Positions 37,601 to 49,600 of a DNA stretch of 64,000 nt are shown here, one piece after another. The stretch is taken from positions 248,001 to 312,000 of the forward strand of contig JAZGUH010000026.1 in the NCBI GenBank assembly GCA_037893225.1. The letters run 5' to 3'. A program made the position numbers and the translations under genes. Each line of letters begins with the position of its first letter. Positions within the stretch are counted from its first letter, which is position 1. The stretch comes from Hippasteria phrygiana (Eukaryota; Echinodermata; Asteroidea; Valvatida; Goniasteridae). The notes under the pieces are model-generated. The model searched no databases, was not told where the DNA came from, and saw nothing but the letters and a program-made list of their open reading frames with translations.

Positions 37601-40600
37601 GGCGAGAGACGTACATGTACATACTTCCGGGCACCTCCTATTGGAGCAGAGCTGCCAACCTTTTCAAACTCGTTTCAGTATTCAGAAAGCAAATACAAAT
37701 GTAGTTATTATTTTGCTAAAAAAATCTGTATTTTCCATGAAATTTTTCTCAGCTCATGTTCTGCCCGCATGCCATGTGCCTGGTGAGTTTAACGAACCCA
37801 CACGCTGGATGGACCGTCTCCTTATGTTTCTATTTTTAAAGTTAAAGTTGCATCCGTTCGGTTGGGATCGCAACAATGAGCCAGTACACATGGAGTATAA
37901 TAGCATACATTATTATGGCTGGATTTCACACCATTTTATTTTAAAAATCATACTTCCGTATTTTTTTATGAATTTCCGTACGAAATACAGAAAATCCTTA
38001 CTGGTTGGCAGCTCTGCAGGAGCTCAAATGTATGTGGCCATTGATTTTTACCAAACTTCTTTTCTGACTGGGCTGTGCTGGAAAACAACAATGTGGTCTT
38101 GCGAAGGACAAACAGGCATTTCAGTTCACAAACATGTTTTAATAAAATGTTCCAAATTCATGGGAATTTAGAAAGGAGACTGCAAGCAACTGAGATTTGG
38201 TTTCTTAGAAGGATTTCTGAAAGTTGCATGGAGGGACAGAGAGTCAAATATTGACATCTGCAATCGAAGTACAAGAGAAATCTAATCAAGAAAAGACACA
38301 TGAAATGAAAAGAAAATCTGCGGGCGTCAATGCACAACATGCAGGGTTCCCACAGAAATCTGAAAACAAAATTCCATGACTTTTCCAGGACTTTCCAAGA
38401 CTAAAAATGAAAATGTCCATGACATTTAAAGCCATTTTGCAGAAAAAAGTTGTTTGGTATTATGATACCGATGAACTGCTGATGTTGGGCTAACCATTTG
38501 TTAGCTTTTGAAAATAAGTTTTAATTAATAATGGCCTCCTCCTCCCCTTACAGCCATCCGATCCACCCACTTTAATAACAAAAACATAGTACACTATGTA
38601 CAATGGTTGTGGCACTATCAGCTACCATCAGCAAAGAAGACTGTCTCAAAAATAACCCTTGCATGATCTTGATTTCCATGACTTTTCCTTGACTTTTTTA
38701 TTTTTCCCAATTTTCTATGACTTTTCCATGACTTTAAAAGACATTTTTCCAGGATTTTCCAGGATTTTCCATGACCGTGGGAACCCTGAACATGTCTCAA
38801 TAGTCAATAACAAACACAAACAATCAGTTCATTCAAACAGCTTACAACAGAGAACTCTGGAGATCTATGGTCATCAACGTCTGCAACCAGGCATGATACC
38901 AGAGGAAGACATTCAGGACCAAAATAATTACGACAAATTTGACCTCAACTGCAGATCAATCAATCATTCACATTGCAACAGGCTTAATAATAAAGACAGA
39001 CTGAAGAGGCCATTGCTAGACTAGTCAGTGTCTGGTACCAAGAATGTTCACTTAACCCTAGCAGTCCCAAATCCTCCTATTTTAATATGATTTTGCATGC
39101 ACCCTAGGAGTGGTTAGGGTTAAAAAGTGATAAAATAAGGTGAAATCAAGAGACTTGCAAGCTCTATAGAGCACTGAAGTGATGACGTCAATGCAATTTT
39201 GGAACCAGAATACTTTTGTTATGTGTTTGCCTGACTGGCTGTTAACCCTTTGCGTACGGTTGACACAAATACGTGCAGATTGAAAATTGCCACCTGGCCG
39301 GTTGACGTCTATGCGTTAGGTGGATTGTCTGCGACACATGAAGCACAATATGAGGCAAAGGGAACCCCCCCCCCCCCCCCCCCCTTTGTGTTCCCGGAAT
39401 CTCAGGAATTATTTTCAGAAATCTAGGGGGGGATGTGTTAGGTAACAATAGTCTGGAGTGTGTATAGGGTATAGTGTATAGGGACAAAAGGGGGGTCTCC
39501 CCCTATGCCCCATATCGTGCTGGGTATCCTGTGACACATTCTGTGTAGTATAGTCTGGTACTGCAAGATAGTGTGCTTCCTGGACGGGTATACAGGCTAC
39601 GACACAACAAGCTACAAAAACCTATGGACTGCAGGTACATTGTTATAAATTCCCAGCTTGGTGAAGACAAACTCACACGAAAGTGCATGTTGTTTTAGGT
39701 GGGGTTCCGTGCATTAACTGAGGGGTAGGGCGTCTTTCCAAAAAAAAGATAGCGAATTTTAATGTTTTCCCCAGGTGCAATTCTTGCAAAATTACATTCT
39801 TTAAATTCCTAATTCATCTCAAAGCCATGAACAAAAATCCAAATGATCATATATATACATGCACAAGGAAGCATTAATGTTGATATACAAAATGTATAAG
39901 CAAACAGACGTATGAAGCCAAACCACAGTCCACAACCGGAACCATGCACGTTCAATATAATTAATTTTATTAATGTACTAAGAATTTCAGGCTTTCAAGC
40001 AGACCCAGGCAAAAGGTAGGAGAAAAATAAGATTAAAAAAAAAAAAAAAAACCAGGACAAAATCAGGATAAAGGTATTACATTCCCAGGCTTACAGGAGT
40101 AGTTCTCATTAGCCCATTTCACACGAGCGCTGGAAACACACATCTGCGATGATTGGCGCCGGGTGTCTGACACCCCACGATGCCTGTGATTTTCTCGCAG
40201 GCTTTCCCACGATACAACACAGTCCGGCAGCGAACGTCCCTCGTTTTGTAGCGTTTGCGTGCGTGGGTCAAAGGTTACCTGTTTTTCGCTGGTACTGCGA
40301 TATTTTCTTAACGGTGGAATTTCCGCGCACCAGTGATTTTCCCGCGACGCGCGTGCTTCCATTCGCATTAATGTTGATATACAAAATGTATAAGCAAACA
40401 GACGTATGAAGCCAAACCACAGTCCACAACCGGAACCATGCACGTTCAATATGTGCTGCTGGTTCCCCGTTAACATCCAGTATTCTTTATGGGTACGTGC
40501 TGTTGGAACCAGTGAATTGGGATAGTCTCTCATGCATTCGTGCCGTTTTGCACCAAGTACAAGTCACACCAACATTGGGCGGTCCTTTCCATGATGCTCT

Positions 40601-43600
40601 CAGGTGGACAAATTTTATTTAATGAACAACTTTTCTCCTAATATTTAGTCAGGGAATACAACTATAGGCTAACATCTATAAGTAGAAAACACATGCCCTT
40701 GCTTTGTAATTACAGTCGCACACCATTCTGCTGTGTTTTATTCCTCCATGGCTATACCAACACATCGAATTATGAAAACAACCACGAAATTCTGACGCAT
40801 TCAAAAAAGGCTAATGTGGCTTTGCACATGCGCATTTTCAGCGCAACCACGAACATTTGTGCACGTATTCTTCGACGATGAAACATTTTTCGCCTGTTGC
40901 AGATTACCCTTGTTATGTATCTCTCTCTGCGAGACGTCATATCACGATTTCGTGACCTTACTGGCCGTTTTTTGTTCATCAAATGCAGGAGTAGTAACAT
41001 CATCAGTATGTTTACGTGAACCGCCATTTTGTAGCTGAGCAACAGCAAACTGCGCATGCGTAATATCAATTTCACGCGTCGTATCCTCGCGAGAATCGCA
41101 TCGATACATTTCACACGACCAATCTCGGTGATCGTCGCACGGATGTCGCATCGATGTGAACTTTTGGAGGAGGTCTCAATCCCCGTCACGAACCGCATGG
41201 GACCCGCGCGATTTGGCGACAGGAATACACTTTCACACGGCACGGAATCCGTGCGTTGGTGACATCGATGCGATTTCATCGCACGGGACCCGTGTATCCA
41301 GCGCTCATGTGAAATGGTCTATTGACACTCACCCGTCTCTACAGCATCACAAGCCTCATTTGGCATGTTCTGTACTCACAAACACTTGCAGCTCCATCCT
41401 CAACTAAGCTCTCGAAGTAAAGTTGCAGTACTCTAGCCCCCAAGCCCTTCATTGTGTGATTTCAAATGACAGTGTGTAACATCATGAAAACATTCAATGA
41501 GATTCATTTTTTAGAGTTGTTGGGCCAAAAAAGTAGGGAAAAATAGGATTTTCCAGAAAAAAGTAGGAAAATTAGGGGCAAGGTAACAACAAAATTGGGG
41601 AAAAAGTAGGAAAAGTAGGAAAACTTGCAGCAAACAAAACTGCCCGAGGAACAACCGAAGGAACAATTTCCATGTGTATGTATACTTTCTCCCGGAACTA
41701 CACATACCTGCCTCCGGGCATCCGTAGGAGGATCCAATCTTAAGATGCTCCTTGATAAGACTTGTCAGACGACGCGTGGCTTCGTACAGATACAAACTGT
41801 CAACACAAACACACCATGAAAGGAAACGTACAATACACAGGGTTCCCACCATTGCATGAAAACAAAATTCCCTGTTTTCCCAACCCCACGAGTTTTCCCT
41901 GATGAATTTTCAAAATTCCAGGATCATTATTTCGACCTGTATCCAGTTTGACATGTCTTCAATGTTGTTGAAAGAGAGATAAAGAGGGATTTCCACACTA
42001 AAAAGCCACCATAGTCAATCGTCCAGTGGATACGCTGTATGGCCACGAGACAAAATATAACAGAATGACCACTTTCTCTTTTGGGACAATCAGATTCCCT
42101 GACTTTTCCCCGATTTGAAAATTTTTTCTCAAATTTCCTGACTTTTCCCTGACTGGAAAAGGGGAAACTCATTTTCCAGGTTTTCCCTGATTTCCAGGAT
42201 GCGCTGGGAACCCTGAATAAAGTAGAACTTCACTATAACGAACACCGCTATAGTGAACATTTTGGCTATAATGAACATCCTCCATGGCTCCCAAATAGTT
42301 GTTAATCATAGACTGCTTTATTGATACAGAGGATGTGGAAAATTCATAGTAATATGAAAAAAGGGCTGTCATAAAAAGCCTTTTGCACCGTTTCCTAATC
42401 TTTCCGCCTGCACTCAGTTCGACATTTATAAGGAAAGGGTTAACCGTGGCCAAAGCCCTTCTTGGTCGTTATTGGCACAGTGACAAATATGCTACCATTG
42501 AGTTATTCCTCAAGTTTGTTGTCACAAATGAGTCAACCGTACTTGATTTGTTCGTCCGTGATGATGGCAAACGACATGAACAGTGGGTTGAACTGGATGT
42601 CATTCCCTCTCATGTTAAACAACCCTGAAATAAACAAAAGAACAACAAATTATGTCAGCAATTTCTGTTCCAAAAATCAAATTTAAAACAAACCACGCCC
42701 CCGAGCAAGTGCCCCTCCCAAAAAACAACAAACAAACAAACGAACGAACGAACGAACGAACGAACGAACGAACGAACGAACGAACGAACGAACGAACGAA
42801 CGAACGAACGAACGAACGAACGAACGAACGAACGAACGAACGAACGAACGAACGAACGAACGAACGAACGAACGAACGAACGAACGAACGAACGAACGAA
42901 CGAACGAACGAACGAACGAACGAACGAACGAACGAACGAACGAACGAACGAACAAACAAACAAACGAACGAACAAACAAAGACACTGACATTTGGGGGAC
43001 CGCCAACAAAAGAGCAAGATCGCTCAGTTAGTAGTGATCAACTTGACAGATAGAACAGCCACCTTCACAGTGTAAGGTGCATCAAGGTTTCAATCCAATG
43101 TGGGACACTACTTTCAACTATGTCCCTGAGCAAGAGTCTTTATCACAATAAGTGCCAATTCTTGAACTTGTTAAAAAAAAAACAACAAAAACAGCAGACG
43201 TGGATCCAGGTATTTTTTCTTTTTATTCGTTTTTTTTTTTGGCAGGCCCCACAAATTTTGTTCTTTTATTTTATGCGTAAAAGCAAGGCAGAAAAGCGAA
43301 GTCAGCAAACAGGATAGATCTTCAACTTATTTGTAATGAAAATGTTTCACATGAAATAACAATATAATGCTACAAAATGTTTGCTAACTGAACTGGAATG
43401 GCTATAATTATATGATTGACAAAGTTCGGAGGACCAAACATTTGAATCCTTTTAACCCTTACGTCTGAGGCATTCATTTGGGGTAAAGTACTCTATACTA
43501 CAAAATACTACACAATTCCTGATAAGCCTCGTATAGTACTGCATACTACAGTTTACAAGTAGTATTTTGTAGCTTTATGTGAGGTTAGGGGTCAGGCGCT

Positions 43601-46600
43601 CCTAACATTTATCACAATTTTTTTGTATGAGAAAATCTGGCTCAGTAGAAGGAGGTGGCAGGAGTCGTGGACCCCCTCAAGCAACCTCCCCCGGATTCGC
43701 TTCACGGAAACCAACTTCTTGAAATTCAACTCTTACATGCAACCTCGTCCAGCTTTGTGATGATGACGGCGTCAATCTTCTGATCTTTCATCATGTCCCG
43801 CAGGTTCTTCTTGCCGTCCTTGCGGTATATCTTGTCCTCCCAAGCTTCTCCTGAAGGGGACAGCAAGTTAACAATATACCGGAAAAGTTCACCAGGAGAT
43901 TATTTCAGTGTACACACGTATGTTGACGTATATTGTGGGTGTATCAGTTTAGTTTATTCACAGGCTGGTATGCTGCAGTCGCATAGTTTAAGCCGTTGCC
44001 TGGATCAGGTCTTTTGTGGCTACGGCTTCGAATTTGGCCATTGACAGGCTACGGTGAAGAGCCGTAGCCATTGATAATAATGTCTGTGAGTGTGAGATAA
44101 TGGGGATGCTACTAGGCGTGTTGCCAAAATACTGTACAAATGCTATGACAACACGAACCATTCAAATTATCTCTAATCGGGGTTTTCTGTCAGATGTACC
44201 CCAGAAATATATGGGCACAAGAAGTATCCCAAGATACACATTATAAAATCAGGCGTGCAAAGTTTTTTTAAAGTAATATTTATTGATTTCTTTGTAACAT
44301 TGTCAGGTAAAGTCGGAAGTAGATAGCATCGATTCTTGGCATATTTATATAGTGATCGATATGAATAAAAGCTATTGAATTATGCACTATTCGAAAATCA
44401 CCGGGATCGCTAGTTCAGTTAATTAATTGCTGCTACAGAATCGAAGCACAGCCTACACCGGGTTTGAACTCGTAAATCTGACCAAAAAAAACCCTTTGTA
44501 CTCTAGTAATCAACAGAAAGGTTCTAATTTGGTCGTTAGCTTCACTTCCATGGGATTCGCATTCTTGTAAAAACTCCGCTTCCAAAGAATCTCATGAAAA
44601 CTATGACAGCAACAGAGGAAATCAACAAATATCACTGCTTGTAAAAGGCTAATATGCAAATCAATTACGCAACACCCTTATGCCTATTCAAATGCAAATA
44701 AGCACCTCATTGCTTAAAAGAAGAAACTGATCTGACGTCTCTTGTACAACACAAAGGGTAAACTGTAGATCTGCACAATGAGCAAAACTAAGTTGGCGGA
44801 TGAAACATACGTGTACAGAGTATCTCGGTTCAGTGAAAAAAGGTGTGGCCTCACATGTGTACAACCCACGAGCGCTGTGGCCGTGTGGCTTAGTGTACCG
44901 GACTCAAGATCTCGGCGATACTGCAGATTGTGGGTTCGAGACCTGCTGGGGGGGTCATGCTGCTTGTGTCCTTGAGCAAGACACTTTGTCACAAGTTGCT
45001 TCTCTCCACCCAGGAGTAAATGGGTACCTGTGAGGGCAGTGATGGTTATGTGTTTGATTATCCCATGTGCGTTGCAGCTGGGGCTGTATACTCCCAAAGG
45101 AGCTGAGGTTTCAGGAACGATTAATAGGCCTGATGAGCAGGGGTAATAATATGTAGCGCCTTGAGCACTGTGGTCTTAGTGGATATGTGCATTTTACAAA
45201 TGTCCATTACTATTATTAACATTCCCTGAAATACGCTAACCGTAAGCACCAAGTTTACGGACAAAACTGCCCGTGTGCACTGACCTGTATAGGGGTTCAA
45301 GCCAGCTGGGAATTTATGCTGGGCGTTAATACTGGTAGCACTTACAGACAATATGAAATGGTCCTTTAGGGAAATGACTTACCGGCGTACAGGTTGGTAT
45401 CGTACGGCTCAAGCGGGCGGAGTCCATAATCCACCTGGTGGCTGTCGGCCCAGACGTAGTCAATCATGAAGTCGTTCCTGTCGTCATCCTCGTTGTCATC
45501 GTTGATGAGGTCGGGGTCCGGGATCTGGGGGTTGTTGTTGACGATGCGGATGTCGTCCAGCGGGATCATCTTGATTCGCTTCAGGTCGTAGTCCCTGAAG
45601 GTGTGATTGAAGGTGTAGAAATCCCCTGCAGACAGACAGTGTAAAAAACACCAAATAATGGAATTGTCTTAAAGGCAGTGTACATGATTGGTCATTGTTG
45701 CAATTTTCAGAAATGGGTGGATTTGGGGGGTTAGTATTTTATAGGAAATATCATTCCATTGACCTGTGCAAAGTTTTGTGTTGTTGGATGGCGAAAAAAA
45801 ACGGCGCTCGTTTTCAACCGTCGGGCGGATGATATCCTTTAGTCAAGGTGCGCGTGGCTACCTGGACGCATGACGTGCCCCGAATGCCAGCATGTCCGGG
45901 GCGCGCCACTCGTCCGGGTAGTAGGCATGGGCGACTAGCGCGACTAGTCGCGACTATTAAAAGGCAATGGTAGTCGCGACTATCAATTTTCAGATAGTCG
46001 ACTAGTCGTCATTCGGCGACTAGTGTTCAGCATGTCGCGACTAGTTTACAAACCACACGGCCAAGCGACTATTAATAGTCGCCACGCAACGCGCGCTGCA
46101 TTCCGAAGTGACTCGACTAGTCACAACATACTGCACGCACTGGCAATTCACAAGTGCAATCACCAGAGACACGCATTGAGCGAACGTACACTGTGTTGTA
46201 TGGGTGTATTCACGCACGTGGCGACAGGAAGGGCCAATGCGGGTTAAATTACACGTACGTATTATACAGAGACATAAATGTACTGTACACACCACGTGTC
46301 TGCAGAGTTTGTTACATACATAACGAAGAAATAAACCTCCATATGTACATGATGTGTCCATCTAATTGTCACTTGTCAAGAGATCTTTGTAGCAGAAAAA
46401 CCGGGGCGCTTAACAGATGTGTTCAACAAGTATTTTTTTACCCTAGATTTTTTTTCGACCGAGCGACTCTCCTTCAAGCCGAAAAAATATGAGAACCATA
46501 GAAATAAAAAGGGACGCCCATGACCGCCAAAATGCAACCCCGATTTGAAGACATATTATTCATGTTCGGGGCGAACCCTGGTGCTCCGATTCATTGTAAT

Positions 46601-49600
46601 ACAGCATGAGGATTGGTTTTGTTTTTTTTCACTGGTGGAGTATGCATGTACATGTATGTGAAATTAATATTCATGTTCGGGGCGAACCCTGCTCCGATTC
46701 ATTGTATGTAAAGCATGAGGGTTGTTTTGTAAATTTCACTGGTAGAGTATGCATGTGCAAATATGTGAAATTACTATTCATGTTCGGGGCGAACCCTGCT
46801 CCGATTAATTGTAAAGCATGAGGTTTTCTATTTATTTCATTGGTAGAGTATTGCATTTATGTGAAATAAAAGATGTTTTCGTATAGTAACAAAATACAAT
46901 ACACTGTGATCCAACCTTCTTAGCTCTATTTGTCACAACTTGTATGGATATTATTTTACACAATATGTATAGGCCTAATGTTTTACCTCTGATGTTAATG
47001 GTGGATCCCATTGCGTTCGGGTGGACTCCATACAACATGCAATGCCATGCAACGACTTCCCGGGGTCGCTTTTTAAATTAAATAGTTCCCCATATGAATT
47101 TCAAAAGTATTATCAAGCAGACAGTTGTCCGTCAAATAAAAAACAGGCACAATATTTCTTTTATAAAAAAGTATTATAGAGACTTTATTTCCCTTCGTCT
47201 ACTACCCCCCCCCCCCCCCCCCCCCCCGACAAAATGGAAGGATCTGAATTCACGAGGCCAGGCATGCGGCTTGCATGCCCAGGCCATGGAGACTCATGCA
47301 CACAACGGTTGCTTTGTATACACCCCTGAGATGTCGACAATAGGTGGCTGAACGGTAAGAGCGTGCGTTTGTGGCTGGCACGGCGGGGCATGCGAAACTG
47401 CCAAGCAAGCTGGCCTTGTTCCCGCAAGGACAGCTTGTCCATGTAAGCAACCATTTATAGAATTCTTTGCAATGATGTTTCTTGAATCATTTAACTGATT
47501 AATAATATCAAAATAATAGCCATTTGATCTTACAAAACTGACTCATAAATTTTCATAATCCGTTTAGAATTTTAGGTATAAACACGAAAGTGTGACACCA
47601 AGTCACACTGCCTCAAATTCAGGGGCAGACCCGCACGTATTGTTGCATTCTCAGCAGTATTAATGGATGAATAAACAATGGTTACTAGTCGCGACTAGTC
47701 GCGACTATTTTTCAATAGTCGCCGCGACTATTGAAATTTACTAGTCGCCCACGCCTACCAGGTAGCCACGCGCGCCTTGGCTAAAGGCTACAGGGCAGTT
47801 TTCCAACGATTTCCAGCTGGAAATCGTTGGCAAACGATATAAATGTTCACTTTTCTTGACAACGACAGCACACCTGGTGCCATAATTTCACAGCATGATT
47901 GAGACTACTATTAACTTACAGTCTAGTAAGGTATTTCGTAATAATTCAGTAAAAAACAAATTGGTGGATTACCAATCGTGTACACTACATTTAAACTTAC
48001 AATAACATTTTTAATGTTTCCTTTAACTTCTTGGATACAAACAACGGCCATAGCTGTGGTTGTCGCCTATATGTGTGTTCCTGCACATACTCAATGAATT
48101 CATGTTTCAACTATATTGTTCTTGAATGGGAGTGTAATGAATAGATGGAGCTTTTTCAAACAAAGCTTTCATTGACACAAAAGGGGGCTTTAAGTGCGAT
48201 TAATAGGACCATTCAGTGTGGTGCCTATTGTTTGCATTTATGCTTGGCTGCACAGCCCGTTCTTGGCATACCAGCAGCCCCCATCAATAACAGCCAGACA
48301 CGTGGTTAAGCAGCCCCCTACAGTGTTTGTGTTTCTTTCTGGGCAATACTCACGGATTGAGAACAGCTCCGGGTCGTAACCAATCCTAGCTATCCGGCTC
48401 TGCTGGTTGATTGGTTCGATGTTTTCAATGATCCACTGCACTGGTGTCTCATCCCGAGCATCCCCTGATAAAACCAAAAGGGTTGATAGGGTTAATCATT
48501 TATTTCAAAGTGGCCCACAATTATTTAAATGTCATTGTATTGGTTTACATTATCTATCAATACAGTGAAATCTTAATAAGTCGAACCTCAGTTAAGCGGA
48601 GTTTTGAGTTACCCAAGGTCCCCCTTTTTCCCAAAGATTACGTACGTGAATACCAAGCGAATATTTAATGTAACGGCCGTGAAAGAGCACGAAATCACGA
48701 CTTTTTCAGGCGATCTTTGCTTCGCTTTCTGCCGCTGCAGGTCTCCCTCTTTTGTGTGAGGGAATGGTCCGACAAGAGACAATAAAACAGGCCCGTTTCA
48801 TCGGCGTTAAAGATGCCTCTCACTTCGTATTCTGCCAAAACCTTGGGCAGTCCATTGCGTAGCCATTTATCTGTCATCTCCGTAAGTCAGACAGCACCCT
48901 CTCTCAAGAAAATGATCCCGTGCGGTGAGACTTGAAACGATCCAGCCACCCGTCACTGCAGCAAGCACGCGCGACTCTGTGATTGGTCAGCAGTTCGCTT
49001 GAATCATTGCCAACTGCATTGTGGTTGCGTGGGCGCTTCGTCAAAGGACTGCAGTGACCATAAAGGCCGCTTTGCGTCTTCGGCCTTTCTGGGCGGGTCA
49101 CCAGCAGTTTGCTTTGATCGTTCTAAGTTGCACTGGAGCGAATAGGGAACTGCTCCAATGAAACTATGGACGCTAATAGCCTCTTTGTTGCTTATATATA
49201 CCCGAGTTTAGGTTTATTGATTGGGGTTCTGGGAGATTCCTTAACCTAACAATGCTTCTGTGGCCTAATTATGCAAGTTTATTTCTGCACCTGGCAATTT
49301 TGAGTTCGACTTATCCGGAGTTACCGGTCCAAAATTTCAAGTTAGTGTGGGCATGTTTATACATGATTTGCTATTCTTTTCCCCGGGAATAAATTCTTAC
49401 TTCGAGTTAACCGGGTTTTCGAGTTAATTGGTTTTGACTTTAATCAAGATTTCAAACACCTTATAATGAACACAACGAAAATGAACCCAGGTTCATTTAA
49501 ACCCTAAGCCTCTAGGCATTGGGCATCATAGCTCCATGTAGAGTAATGGTGCCATCACAAGTGACCTATCGCCGTTTACGAGTTAACCACGCCCCTTAGA

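Larger units (their letters stand above)
39986..41640. mobile_element. 'aagtagga' element interrupted by a 1.2-kb element
   Basis: The left part (39986-40110) begins aggctttcaagcagaccc. The right part (41321-41640) continues attgacactcacccgtctc. In the uninterrupted copy at 52020-52452 the two parts are adjacent (gtagtttccgttgacactc). Confidence 0.65.
45671..47991. mobile_element. 'aaggcagtgtacatgattgg' element split by a hAT-like insertion
   Basis: The left part is 45671-45919 and the right part is 47758-47991. Together they match the intact copies 32140-32628 and 51506-51988, so the element was about 490 bp before the insertion. Confidence 0.75.

Noticed and set aside
40770..41279. 169-codon minus-strand frame
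   Set aside because: It lies inside the TIR element 40111-41320, has no recognisable transposase motif, and the element's cgatg/tcgca-rich composition explains it.
42535..42542. Donor two codons later for gene 2 exon 8 (G/GTTGAC)
   Set aside because: It would put exon 9 out of frame; GTACGG keeps the frame and the alignment.
42615..43053. Frames of (TNER)n and (SFVR)n
   Set aside because: They are translations of the AACG microsatellite.
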